Shown one piece after another: positions 1 to 9,525 of a DNA stretch of 9,939 nt. The position numbers and the translations under genes were made by a program. Within the stretch, counting starts at the first letter, position 1; each line of letters begins with the position of its first letter. A model generated the notes under the pieces. That model saw only the letters and a program-made list of their open reading frames with translations, did no database searches and had not been told where the DNA came from. This stretch comes from CAWKGC01 sp963849005 (GTDB lineage Bacteria > Pseudomonadota > Gammaproteobacteria > Burkholderiales > Usitatibacteraceae): assembly GCA_963849005.1 (NCBI GenBank), contig CAWKGC010000016.1, forward strand, positions 1 to 9,939. The letters are read 5' to 3'.

Positions 1-31
1 CGGCAGTGAGGGTTTCGGGGGCGGATTTCAT
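1..31 (-). CDS. Start of an unidentified gene cut by the left edge
   Basis: An ATG on the minus strand at 31-29 opens a frame that reads MKSAPETLTA to the window edge. It lies 13 nt past the stop codon of the zinc-ribbon gene, and a GCGAGG stretch in that gap could act as its ribosome-binding site. The spacing would suit a third gene of the same operon. Only ten codons are visible, so neither the family nor the reality of the gene can be judged. Confidence 0.3.
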   Translation of the reverse strand, partial: MKSAPETLTA

Positions 32-44
32 TTGCGCGCCTCGC

Positions 45-539
45 TCAGCGCTGCCAGGTGGCGCGCAGCAGGTTCTCGCCCTTGCTGTAGTCCAGCTTCA
101 CTGTTCCCTTGAACGCGGAGCCAAGCGCCTGGGCGATGTTGCGCGCGAGGTGCGGGTCCGTCGTCGTCACGACCAAGCCGCCATCGTCGTCCGCGACGGC
201 CATGATGCGCTGCAGCGGATGCTCGGCCTTCTCGTGCGCCTCGCGCGCGTGCACGATCGCGAGGACCTCGCCGCGATGTTCGGCAACGAACGGGCCCTTC
301 AGCGAGAGGTAGCCTCCCGGGAAATTGTCTTCGATGCGAAGGCAGGCGGGGCACGCGTCCTCGTGCGCGCCGGCCGGGGCGGCCTGCCACGTCCAGCGGC
401 CGCCCTGGTAGCTCGCGCCGCACTTGCGGCAAACGGTCGGCTCGGGAAGCTTCTCCCTTGCGCGATAGCTGTCCTCGGCGCCCGCGCCGAAAGCCGGCTC
501 ATGGCGGGCTGGGTGGGAATCGAGACGTCGGCTTTTCAT
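45..539 (-). CDS. BCAM0308-like zinc-ribbon protein
   Basis: This 164-residue protein carries two CxxC pairs, Cys37/Cys40 and Cys63/Cys66, which together look like one zinc ribbon. A mixed alpha/beta C-terminal half follows (about residues 85-160: 'EVLAIVHARE', 'GGLVVTTTDPHLARNIAQAL'). It resembles the BCAM0308 family, named after a gene of the Burkholderia cenocepacia low-oxygen-activated locus. Its biochemical role is not established to my knowledge, though the ribbon suggests nucleic-acid or ribosome contact (inference). I chose the ATG at 539 because an AGGAGG Shine-Dalgarno sits 6 nt upstream; a longer frame reaching 587 would overlap the HPF stop and lacks such a site. It follows the HPF gene by 44 nt on the same strand, so co-transcription from the FNR/ANR-type promoter at 952-965 is likely. 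I see no signal peptide or membrane segment. Confidence 0.82.
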   Translation of the reverse strand: MKSRRLDSHPARHEPAFGAGAEDSYRAREKLPEPTVCRKCGASYQGGRWTWQAAPAGAHEDACPACLRIEDNFPGGYLSLKGPFVAEHRGEVLAIVHAREAHEKAEHPLQRIMAVADDDGGLVVTTTDPHLARNIAQALGSAFKGTVKLDYSKGENLLRATWQR

Positions 540-583
540 TGCATGCCTCCTTTGGGTTCGAGCGGTTCCCCGCGCCGCCGGGA

Positions 584-889
584 TCAATGCCTGACGTCGC
601 GGGTTTCCGCGAGCTGCCGCGTGACCGCGTCGAATGCGTCGCGCAGGGCCGCATGCAGGTCTTCGTTCCCGTTCTGGTTGGCCACGATCTCGTGTCCCGG
701 GACGTGCACGTTCACGCTGACCTGGTATTGGCGGCCGTGGGTTTGGTGCTTGCCCAGGGCCTCGATTGCGACGCGGCAGTTCATGACCCGCGGATCGTCG
801 CCTTCAAGCCTCTCGGTCAGAACGCGGATTCGCTCCGCGAGCGCTGCGGAACGACGCATGTTGCGAAAAGTGATTTGCGTGGAATTCAT
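584..889 (-). CDS. HPF/RaiA (S30AE) family ribosome-associated protein
   Basis: The 101-residue product matches the short ribosome hibernation factors. It has an N-terminal beta strand (MNSTQITFRN), a first helix (about 13-29), strands around 36-45 and 53-63 ('YQVSVNVHVPG'), and a C-terminal helix (about 76-96, 'EDLHAALRDAFDAVTRQLAE'). It lacks the C-terminal dimerisation domain of long HPFs. Members bind the 30S decoding region in stationary phase or under stress and block translation. The ATG at 889 is preceded by GAGG about 8 nt upstream. It is the first gene of a pair with the zinc-ribbon gene. An FNR/ANR-like site lies 62 nt upstream, so expression under oxygen limitation is plausible. 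Whether it acts more like HPF (promoting 100S dimers) or YfiA/RaiA (blocking them) cannot be told from sequence alone. Confidence 0.85.
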   Translation of the reverse strand: MNSTQITFRNMRRSAALAERIRVLTERLEGDDPRVMNCRVAIEALGKHQTHGRQYQVSVNVHVPGHEIVANQNGNEDLHAALRDAFDAVTRQLAETRDVRH

Positions 890-951
890 GGTGGTGCCTC
901 ACAATCGTCATGGACACGAATTCATGTTCCTCCCGGCGATGCCGCGCCCGT

Positions 952-965
952 TTGACGGGGATCAA
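952..965 (-). promoter_or_regulatory. FNR/ANR-type binding site upstream of the HPF gene
   Basis: On the minus strand the site reads TTGATCCCCGTCAA, the form widely used by FNR/ANR/DNR regulators (TTGAT-N4-GTCAA or ATCAA). Its centre is at 958.5. If it acts as a class II site at -41.5, transcription would start near 917, leaving a leader of about 28 nt. The hexamer then in the -10 position (929-924, GAACAT) keeps the conserved second A and final T. The box lies in the 167-nt gap after the glycosyltransferase stop, so it is placed to drive the HPF and zinc-ribbon pair independently. The match and its placement are seen; oxygen control is inferred. Confidence 0.65.
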
Positions 966-1056
966 CGGACAACGCGGGGACAAATGCGTGCCCCGGCAAC
1001 CTGGTGCGGGCGATTTTCGGCGCGGGCGGACGGGGCCGGGGCGGATTGCCGGCGAT

Positions 1057-2952
1057 TCAGCGGGCCTGCAGCATCGTCCGGTACAAGGCCTCCAGGTCGC
1101 GGGTGAAGCGCCCCGTATCCATCAGCGGCGACGATTGCAATTTCGGGCGCAGCGAATGGCGCAGGGCGATGCGTGCCCGGGAATCCCGTGCGAGATGGAT
1201 GTTCCGCTCGACATACTCCGCTGGCGTTTCTGCGACCAGCTCGGTGAATCCCGCGGCGGTTGCGATGCTGCAGGTGCCGCGGCCGATGGCCCGCGTGCCG
1301 CGCAACGCCACCACCGGGACCCCCATCCAGAGCGTGTCGAGCGTCGTGGTCGCGCCGTTGTAGGGCATGGAGTCGAGGGCGATGTCGACATCCTCGATGG
1401 CGGCGAAGAAATCGAGGATGCCGGTGCGGCCGTGAAGCGTCGCCCTTGGCCGCGGCACGCCGCGCTGCTCGAGCCGCGCATGGAAGCGTTCGGCCGCTTC
1501 CCCGGCGGGCACGCCGTACACGCGAAGGCAGGATTCGGGCACCTCACGCAGTATCGCCGCCCACAAGTCGAGGCAGGCATCGCTCACCTTGGCGAACTGG
1601 TTGAACGAACCGAAGGTGATGGGCCGGCTTCCGGCTGCAGGAAGGGCCTTGAGCGGGAGGTCGTAATACGGCGCGTAGCACCACTGGCTGTGGGGCATGC
1701 GCGCGAGGGATTCGGTGTTGAGGGCCTCCGTCGCCCCTTCCGGGTCGGTGTGGCGATCGCAGATGCGGAAGTCCATCGCCTGCAATCCGGTGGTGTTGAG
1801 ATAGCCGAGCCACGTCGCCTGCACCGGCGCAGGCCTGCGGGCGAATACGGCGAGACGGTTGCTGGCCGTATGCCCGGAAAGGTCCACGAGAACGTCTATT
1901 TCGTCCGCGCGGATCAAGGCCTCGGCCCACGGGTCCTCGCGGCCGGCGATCGAGCGCCAGTGGTCGGAGGTCTCGCGCAGTTCGGCGGTGAGCTCGTCCT
2001 CCTGCCGGTTGTTGGAGTAGCAGTATGTCTCGAATTGCGCGCGGTCGTGGGACGCCAGCACCGGCCGCAGGAAAAGCGCGACCGGATGCTTCATCAAGTC
2101 GCCCGAGACGTAGCCCACGCGGATGCGGCGCCCCGGCGATTTTCGCGGAGCCGGCACGCGGGCGCCGCCTGCGAAGAGTTCTCCGAACGCAAAATGCTCG
2201 CGCGCCACCGACTGCGCGTCGAGGTCGTCGCGAAGGTTGAGCGAGAAGAGGAACGAACTCCACACCAGCGTGTCGCCCGGGTTCTTCTGCAGTGCCGCGC
2301 GGAACGCGGCTTCCGCTTCGCGCGCGCAGCCCCGCTGCACGTCGATGCGCGCGAGGCCCGCCAGCGCCTGCGCGCAATCCGGATCGAACCGCAGAGATTT
2401 GCGAAAGGACTCTTCCGCGGCGCCGATCTCGCCCATCTCCACCAGCACGGTGCCGAGGTTTGCCGCCGCCCCCGCGTGCCGCGGTTGGATCGACAGCGCA
2501 CGCTCGAGTTGTGCGCGTGCGCCCGGCAAGTCCTGCTCGGCCTCGCAAGCGGTTGCGAGCATGATCGCCGCATCCGCCATCCCGGGATTGCTCTCGAGCG
2601 CGCGCTCGAGATGGCGCTTCGCCAGCGCGTTGTCGCCAAGCTGGACCAGCACCGTGCCCAGGTTGAAATGGGCGCCGGCGTAGTCGGGATCGAGGTCGAG
2701 CGCAGCGCGGTGGGATGCGGCCGCTTCCTCGAGGCGCCCGAGCTTGTGCAGCGCGTTGCCGAGGTTGATGTGGGCGCGAGGGTAGGACGGTGCGGCCGCA
2801 ATCGCCTCGCGATAGCGCGCTTCAGCCGCGGCGAAATCGCCGGAGTCCTCGGATTGCTGGCCGCCGGCGATGAGCCGGTCGGCCTCCTCGCGCGACTGCG
2901 GGGCCGTCCCGGATTTCTTCGACCCGCCGAGCAAACGGCCTAGAATACCCAT
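1057..2952 (-). CDS. TPR-containing GT41 (OGT/SPINDLY-like) glycosyltransferase
   Basis: This 631-residue protein has about six 34-residue TPRs (roughly residues 21-226, for example 'AHINLGNALHKLGRLEEAAASHRAALDLDPD'), then a two-lobed GT41 catalytic region (about 276-630). Recognisable family blocks are 'RVGYVSGDLMKHPVALF' (278-294), 'DVLVDLSGHTASNRL' (353-367), 'PVQATWLGYLNTTGL' (376-390), 'FGSFNQFAKVS' (447-457, with the lysine expected at the UDP-binding site) and 'LDSMPYNGATTTLDTLWMGVPVV' (526-548). GT41 enzymes transfer sugars from nucleotide donors to Ser/Thr; the donor and target here are unknown. There is no signal peptide, so it should be cytosolic. The first block has HP where many homologues have HS. 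I chose ATG 2952 because the frame extends to a TTG at 3024 only by overlapping the divergent gene; the Shine-Dalgarno here is weak. No sugar-synthesis or flagellin gene lies nearby to suggest a substrate. Confidence 0.9.
   Translation of the reverse strand: MGILGRLLGGSKKSGTAPQSREEADRLIAGGQQSEDSGDFAAAEARYREAIAAAPSYPRAHINLGNALHKLGRLEEAAASHRAALDLDPDYAGAHFNLGTVLVQLGDNALAKRHLERALESNPGMADAAIMLATACEAEQDLPGARAQLERALSIQPRHAGAAANLGTVLVEMGEIGAAEESFRKSLRFDPDCAQALAGLARIDVQRGCAREAEAAFRAALQKNPGDTLVWSSFLFSLNLRDDLDAQSVAREHFAFGELFAGGARVPAPRKSPGRRIRVGYVSGDLMKHPVALFLRPVLASHDRAQFETYCYSNNRQEDELTAELRETSDHWRSIAGREDPWAEALIRADEIDVLVDLSGHTASNRLAVFARRPAPVQATWLGYLNTTGLQAMDFRICDRHTDPEGATEALNTESLARMPHSQWCYAPYYDLPLKALPAAGSRPITFGSFNQFAKVSDACLDLWAAILREVPESCLRVYGVPAGEAAERFHARLEQRGVPRPRATLHGRTGILDFFAAIEDVDIALDSMPYNGATTTLDTLWMGVPVVALRGTRAIGRGTCSIATAAGFTELVAETPAEYVERNIHLARDSRARIALRHSLRPKLQSSPLMDTGRFTRDLEALYRTMLQAR
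2919..2946 (+). promoter_or_regulatory. Candidate promoter for the 98-residue protein gene
   Basis: TCGACC (2919-2924, four of six matches to the -35 consensus), a 16-nt spacer, then TAGAAT (2941-2946, four of six for -10 with the key A and final T). It would start transcription near 2953 and leave a leader of about 38 nt ahead of ATG 2991. The -10 lies inside the first codons of the divergent glycosyltransferase gene. This is a consensus match only. Confidence 0.35.
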
Positions 2953-2990
2953 CCACGGACCCCGGAAACGCCAAAGGAAAAGGTGCGGCA

Positions 2991-3287
2991 ATGATACTCG
3001 GCTGGCTGGATACCGACGCGGCAATCGAATTCGCGAACTCGACTTCCGCCGACATCAGGAAGCTCATCCCGCCGAGCGAGCACGAGCCAACGCGCAAGGA
3101 GGTCGGCAAGCGCATGAAGAAGCTCGAGCGCGTCATCCTCAATGCAAAGGCGTTCAGCGCGAGCCACAAGCTCAACTTCTACAAGAAGGCGAAGCTTGCC
3201 AACAAGCTCAAGTGGAACCTCAAGGAAGCGGGCTATTCCGAGGAGTTCGTGAGCGAGGTCGTCGGGCTGGTCGTCGTCAATCTCTAG
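2991..3287 (+). CDS. Conserved-looking small basic protein, function unknown
   Basis: The product is 98 residues, rich in lysine and predicted mostly helical. It has an N-terminal segment (MILGWLDTDAAIEFANST, 1-18), a charged middle ('RKEVGKRMKKLERVILNAKAF', 35-55), a lysine-dense stretch ('NFYKKAKLANKLKWNLKEAGYS', 62-83) and a hydrophobic C-terminal tail ending VVGLVVVNL. I recognise no catalytic motif, signal peptide or zinc site. The ATG follows an AAGGAAAAGG stretch that serves as Shine-Dalgarno. The codon use fits the neighbours and the frame is clean, which supports a real gene. I have a vague sense that similar short proteins occur in other betaproteobacteria, but cannot confirm this. 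It is divergent from the glycosyltransferase with only 38 nt between start codons, so shared regulation is possible. Confidence 0.75.
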   Translation: MILGWLDTDAAIEFANSTSADIRKLIPPSEHEPTRKEVGKRMKKLERVILNAKAFSASHKLNFYKKAKLANKLKWNLKEAGYSEEFVSEVVGLVVVNL

Positions 3288-3330
3288 CTGGCGCCGCCCT
3301 GGCGGGATGGCGGCCGCGCATGGCTTCATC

Positions 3331-3359
3331 TTGCATCCCCGATTCCCCGCCACTAGACT
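3331..3359 (+). promoter_or_regulatory. Candidate promoter for the S9 peptidase gene
   Basis: TTGCAT (3331-3336) and TAGACT (3354-3359) are separated by 17 nt in the 153-nt gap between the small gene and the peptidase. Each half matches the sigma-70 consensus at only three or four of six positions. The start would be near 3366, giving a leader of about 75 nt. The gap also holds a GAGGAAG Shine-Dalgarno (3429-3435), and I see no gene in it. Confidence 0.3.
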
Positions 3360-3440
3360 AGCGCGCTTCGTCGCGCCGTTTCGACACAACTTGCGCGAGG
3401 CTGTTTCACCGGCCTCGAGCGCGCCAACGAGGAAGTCCCG

Positions 3441-5444
3441 ATGAGAAGGATTCGCGCAAGGGCTGCGCTGGCAATCGGCGCGCTGGCCGCCTGCGCAGCC
3501 GCGTTGGCTGCAGAAGCGCCGCCCCTCACGGTCGAGGAGGCCTGGAAGCCGCCGCAGCTGCGCGGCGTCACCCTTTCGCGCGACGGCAGGCAGATGGCGG
3601 CCACCGTTCCCTCGAACGGGCGCATGAACCTGGCCGTCATCGACATCGACAAGCGCAGCGTGGCGATGGTGACCGGGTACGACGATTTCGACGTCCTCAA
3701 CGCCACGTGGGTGGGCAATGAGCGGCTGCTCTATTCGCTGGGGCAGCTGAACTCGCCTACCGGCCCCAGCGAAATCGAAGGCGGCGGCTTGTTCATGGTC
3801 ACCAGGGACGGCAAGGAGTCGCGGCGCATTTCCATGACGGTGCGCGAGATGCGCGCCCAGGGCCAGTTCGTCTATCGCGGCCTGGCATTGGTCCGCACCA
3901 TCCCGGGCAACGACGAGGAAGTCATCGCCCAGGGCAACATGACTTCCGCCGAGTCTTTCGACCTGTATCGCCTCAACGTCAGGACCGGCCGCTATTCCCT
4001 GCTCACCCTGGGCCGTCCGGCGGACCAGACGTTCAGCTGGATCATGGACAGCAAGCTGGTCCCGCGTGTCGTCACCTCGGGCATCAAGGACAAGCTCACG
4101 CGCGTGGTCCATTACCGCAAGGACGACAAGTCCGACTGGGTCGAGATCGCGCGCTACGAGGCCAACAAGGGCCCGGCATTCGTGCCGCTGGCGTTCGAGG
4201 CGGACGACCAGACGCTGCAGGTGGCCTTCAACGGCGGCCGCGACACCATGGCCATATTCCGTTACGACCCCAATGCCAGGAAAATGGGGGAGATGATCGC
4301 GCAGCATCCGCGCTACGACATGGGCGCGGCCGCCGACGGCAGCCTCGTGCCCGGGGTCATCACCGATCCCGAGACCGACAAGATCCTCGGCTACGAGGTC
4401 GATGGCGGCAGGCCCGAGATCGCCTGGGTCGACGAGAAATATGCCGCGATCCAGGCCGGGCTGGACCGCGCCCTGCCCGACCGCGTCAACCTCTTCGAGC
4501 GCACGCCCGACGGCAAGCGTTTCCTGGTCACTTCGTATTCCGATACTTCCCCGGCACGGTGGTTCCTGTACGACGTTGCCAAGCGGTCCCTGGAGCAGGT
4601 CGGCGCCTCGCGGCCCTGGCTGGACGGCAAGCTGGTCGAGCAGCGCCCCTTCACCTACAAGACGCGCGATGGCCTGGAGATCTCCGGCTACTATTTCCTC
4701 CCGGCCAACCACAAGGCCGGAACGAAGCTGCCCACCGTCGTGCACATCCACGGCGGGCCCATGGTGCGCGCCGACTCCTGGGCCCGGGGCTTCGGCTTCA
4801 TCGAGGGGCAGTTGTTCGCCTCGCGCGGGTACGCCGTGATCGTGCCGAATTTCCGGATCACGCCCGGGCTGGGCTCGAAAATCTACTACGGCGGATTCGG
4901 CACGTTCGGCCGGCAGATGTCGGACGACCACGAGGACGCGCTCAAGTGGGGCGTCGAACAGGGGTTTGTCGACCCGGAGCGGGCCTGCATGTCGGGGGCG
5001 AGCTACGGCGGTTATGCCGCGCTGCAGGCGCTGGTCAAGTCGAACGCGCTGTGGAAATGCGCGGTGGCCGGGCTTGCCGTGACCGACCTGAAGTTCCAGC
5101 TGACCTCGCCGAAAGGAGACACCGCCTTCAACGAGGCGGCGGTCACCCTGTGGAGGTCGGTGCTCGGCGTGAGCGACCTGAACTCGCCCGTTGTCAGGGA
5201 CATCTCGCCGGTCTTCTTCGCCGACAAGATCAAGCGGCCGGTGTTCCTGTATGCGGGACAGAGCGACATCCGCGTGCCTATCGGCCAGATCGAGGACATG
5301 AGCAGCGCGCTCACGAAAGCCGGCAACCCGCCCAAGGCGTTCGTGGTGAAGGAAAAGGAAGGCCACGGCTTCGGCAAGCTCGAGAACAACGTCGACCTTT
5401 ACACGCAGATCCTGCAGTTCCTCGATGCCAATATCGGCAAGTGA
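3441..5444 (+). CDS. Exported S9-family (prolyl oligopeptidase type) serine peptidase
   Basis: This 667-residue protein has an N-terminal export signal (residues 1 to about 24), a beta-propeller-like region (about 35-395, with strands such as 'RFLVTSYSDTSPARWFLYDV') and an alpha/beta-hydrolase catalytic domain (about 400-667). The triad is visible: Ser521 in GASYGGY, Asp609 in GQSDIRVP and His642 in EGHGFG. The oxyanion-hole motif HIHGGP lies at 435-440. S9 enzymes cleave short peptides, often after proline or as dipeptidyl or acylaminoacyl peptidases; the subfamily specificity is not clear here. The signal has two readings: a signal peptidase I site near Ala23/Ala24, or a lipobox LAAC with Cys18. 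ATG 3441 follows a GAGGAAG Shine-Dalgarno at 6-nt spacing. It is the first of three plus-strand genes, 66 nt ahead of tadA, but its function does not obviously connect to tadA or dnaE. Confidence 0.9.
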   Translation: MRRIRARAALAIGALAACAAALAAEAPPLTVEEAWKPPQLRGVTLSRDGRQMAATVPSNGRMNLAVIDIDKRSVAMVTGYDDFDVLNATWVGNERLLYSLGQLNSPTGPSEIEGGGLFMVTRDGKESRRISMTVREMRAQGQFVYRGLALVRTIPGNDEEVIAQGNMTSAESFDLYRLNVRTGRYSLLTLGRPADQTFSWIMDSKLVPRVVTSGIKDKLTRVVHYRKDDKSDWVEIARYEANKGPAFVPLAFEADDQTLQVAFNGGRDTMAIFRYDPNARKMGEMIAQHPRYDMGAAADGSLVPGVITDPETDKILGYEVDGGRPEIAWVDEKYAAIQAGLDRALPDRVNLFERTPDGKRFLVTSYSDTSPARWFLYDVAKRSLEQVGASRPWLDGKLVEQRPFTYKTRDGLEISGYYFLPANHKAGTKLPTVVHIHGGPMVRADSWARGFGFIEGQLFASRGYAVIVPNFRITPGLGSKIYYGGFGTFGRQMSDDHEDALKWGVEQGFVDPERACMSGASYGGYAALQALVKSNALWKCAVAGLAVTDLKFQLTSPKGDTAFNEAAVTLWRSVLGVSDLNSPVVRDISPVFFADKIKRPVFLYAGQSDIRVPIGQIEDMSSALTKAGNPPKAFVVKEKEGHGFGKLENNVDLYTQILQFLDANIGK

Positions 5445-5455
5445 GCGCCCGGATG

Positions 5456-5503
5456 AAAAAAGCGATCGCGTCCGCCCTTCCGCCATGGTGAAGGCGCGAT
5501 CGC
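5456..5503 (-). terminator. Hairpin with a T6 tract on the minus strand
   Basis: GCGATCGCG (5462-5470) pairs perfectly with CGCGATCGC (5495-5503). Inside, CCTTC (5476-5480) pairs with GAAGG (5490-5494) across a 5-nt bulge, leaving a 9-nt loop. A6 at 5456-5461 becomes T6 just after the stem when read on the minus strand, the layout of an intrinsic terminator. On the plus strand no T tract follows. It sits between two plus-strand genes, so it may stop antisense transcription, or may instead shape translation of tadA. Confidence 0.45.
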
Positions 5504-5510
5504 GAGCGGC

Positions 5511-5957
5511 GTGAGCGACTCCTCGTTCATGCGGGAAGCATTGGCGCTGGCGCAGCAGGCGGCCGATGCGGGCGAGGTGCCGGTCGGCGCCGTCGTGGTC
5601 AAGGACGGCGAGATCATCGGCCGCGGCTACAACCGTCCCATCTCCGCCCATGACCCGACGTCGCACGCGGAGATCGAGGCTTTGCGCGATGCCGCGCGCC
5701 GCCTCGGCAATTACCGGCTGGCGGAATGCGAACTCTACGTCACGCTCGAGCCATGCGCGATGTGCGTGGGCGCGATGTTCCATGCCCGCCTCGCGCGGGT
5801 CGTGTACGGCGCGCGCGATCCCAAGACCGGCGCCTGCGGCAGCGTGATCGACCTGCCTGCGGCCGCGAGCCTGAACCACCATGCCCTCTTCGAAGGCGGG
5901 CTCCTCGCCGAGGAGTGCGGCGCGCTCCTCAAGCAGTTCTTCGCCAGCCGGCGCTGA
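5511..5957 (+). CDS. tadA: tRNA-specific adenosine deaminase TadA
   Basis: TadA converts A34 to inosine in the anticodon of tRNA-Arg(ACG), allowing one tRNA to read CGU, CGC and CGA. The 148-residue protein has the full cytidine-deaminase-fold signature: the zinc ligand and proton shuttle in HAE (His52, Glu54), and PCAMC (Cys82, Cys85). It also has GEVPVGAVVV (21-30), YNRPISAHDPTSHAE, and GARDPKTGACGS (100-111). The length is close to the usual 150-170. The start is uncertain. GTG 5511 gives VSDSSFMREALALAQ, which aligns with the E. coli N-terminus (WMRHALTLAK). ATG 5529 is the only in-frame ATG nearby and would lose six residues. No strong Shine-Dalgarno precedes either. No in-frame ATG exists upstream before a stop at 5454. 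The gene lies 66 nt after the peptidase and 55 nt before dnaE. Confidence 0.95.
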   Translation: MSDSSFMREALALAQQAADAGEVPVGAVVVKDGEIIGRGYNRPISAHDPTSHAEIEALRDAARRLGNYRLAECELYVTLEPCAMCVGAMFHARLARVVYGARDPKTGACGSVIDLPAAASLNHHALFEGGLLAEECGALLKQFFASRR

Positions 5958-5981
5958 CCGGCCGCGGGCGTTGGCAGGGTG

Positions 5982-5987
5982 TAAAAT
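5982..5987 (+). promoter_or_regulatory. Candidate -10 element ahead of dnaE
   Basis: TGTAAAAT (5980-5987) contains TAAAAT, five of six for the -10 consensus. The sequence 16-18 nt upstream has no convincing -35; the nearest good match, CTGACC (5954-5959), is 22 nt away. Transcription would start near 5994, inside the inverted repeat at 5985-6003. That would leave a very short leader ahead of ATG 6013. Confidence 0.35.
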
Positions 5988-6003
5988 TCCTGCTCCAGGA
6001 ATT
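5985..6003. repeat. Perfect 8-bp dyad over the dnaE ribosome-binding region
   Basis: AATTCCTG (5985-5992) and CAGGAATT (5996-6003) are exact inverted copies separated by CTC. The right arm contains AGGA, the only plausible Shine-Dalgarno for ATG 6013. The left arm overlaps the candidate -10. It could be an operator half-site pair or an RNA hairpin that hides the ribosome-binding site. Confidence 0.6.
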
Positions 6004-6012
6004 CGCCCCGAC

Positions 6013-9423
<3,411 letters not shown>

Positions 9424-9442
9424 CCTGGCAAACGGCGGTGGC

Positions 9443-9485
9443 GGACGGACGACGACGCAAGGGGCGGGAGGAGTCACGTCCGTCC
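9443..9485. repeat. Inverted repeat just after dnaE (9-bp arms)
   Basis: GGACGGACG (9443-9451) and CGTCCGTCC (9477-9485) are exact inverted copies with a 25-nt loop, beginning 20 nt after the dnaE stop. No T tract follows on either strand, so a standard intrinsic terminator is not supported, though it may help end dnaE transcription. Confidence 0.5.
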
Positions 9486-9525
9486 CCCGGGAGTCGGGGG
9501 GAAATCGGGGTGGTTACATTTCCCC
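9484..9525. repeat. Two overlapping inverted repeats, REP-like
   Basis: CCCCCG (9484-9489) pairs with CGGGGG (9495-9500), and GGGGAAAT (9498-9505) pairs exactly with ATTTCCCC (9518-9525) across a 12-nt loop. The two share bases, so they are alternative or cruciform structures. A further pairing, ACATTT (9516-9521) with AAATGT (9540-9545), encloses GTCG-AA-CGAC (9527-9536). The composition and layout recall REP-type palindromes linked to RAYT transposases (inference). Confidence 0.45.

Noticed and set aside
910..2943. A 677-codon open frame on the plus strand opposite the glycosyltransferase.
   Set aside because: The minus strand encodes a complete TPR-GT41 protein with all family motifs. The plus frame is arginine-rich, low-complexity and matches no family, as expected of antisense frames in GC-rich DNA.
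2953..3024. Longer glycosyltransferase N-terminus starting at TTG 3024.
   Set aside because: It would overlap the start of the divergent gene, uses a rare start codon with no Shine-Dalgarno, and the family-like MGILGRLLGG start at 2952 is more natural.
3293..3314. GCCGCC/GGCGGC hairpin after the 98-residue gene as a possible terminator.
   Set aside because: The stem is only 6 bp with a 10-nt loop and no T tract follows; such pairs are common by chance in GC-rich DNA.
3396..3417. CGAGGC/GCCTCG hairpin in the peptidase leader as a possible regulatory RNA.
   Set aside because: A 6-bp stem with a 10-nt loop and imperfect extension is too weak to call without conservation data.
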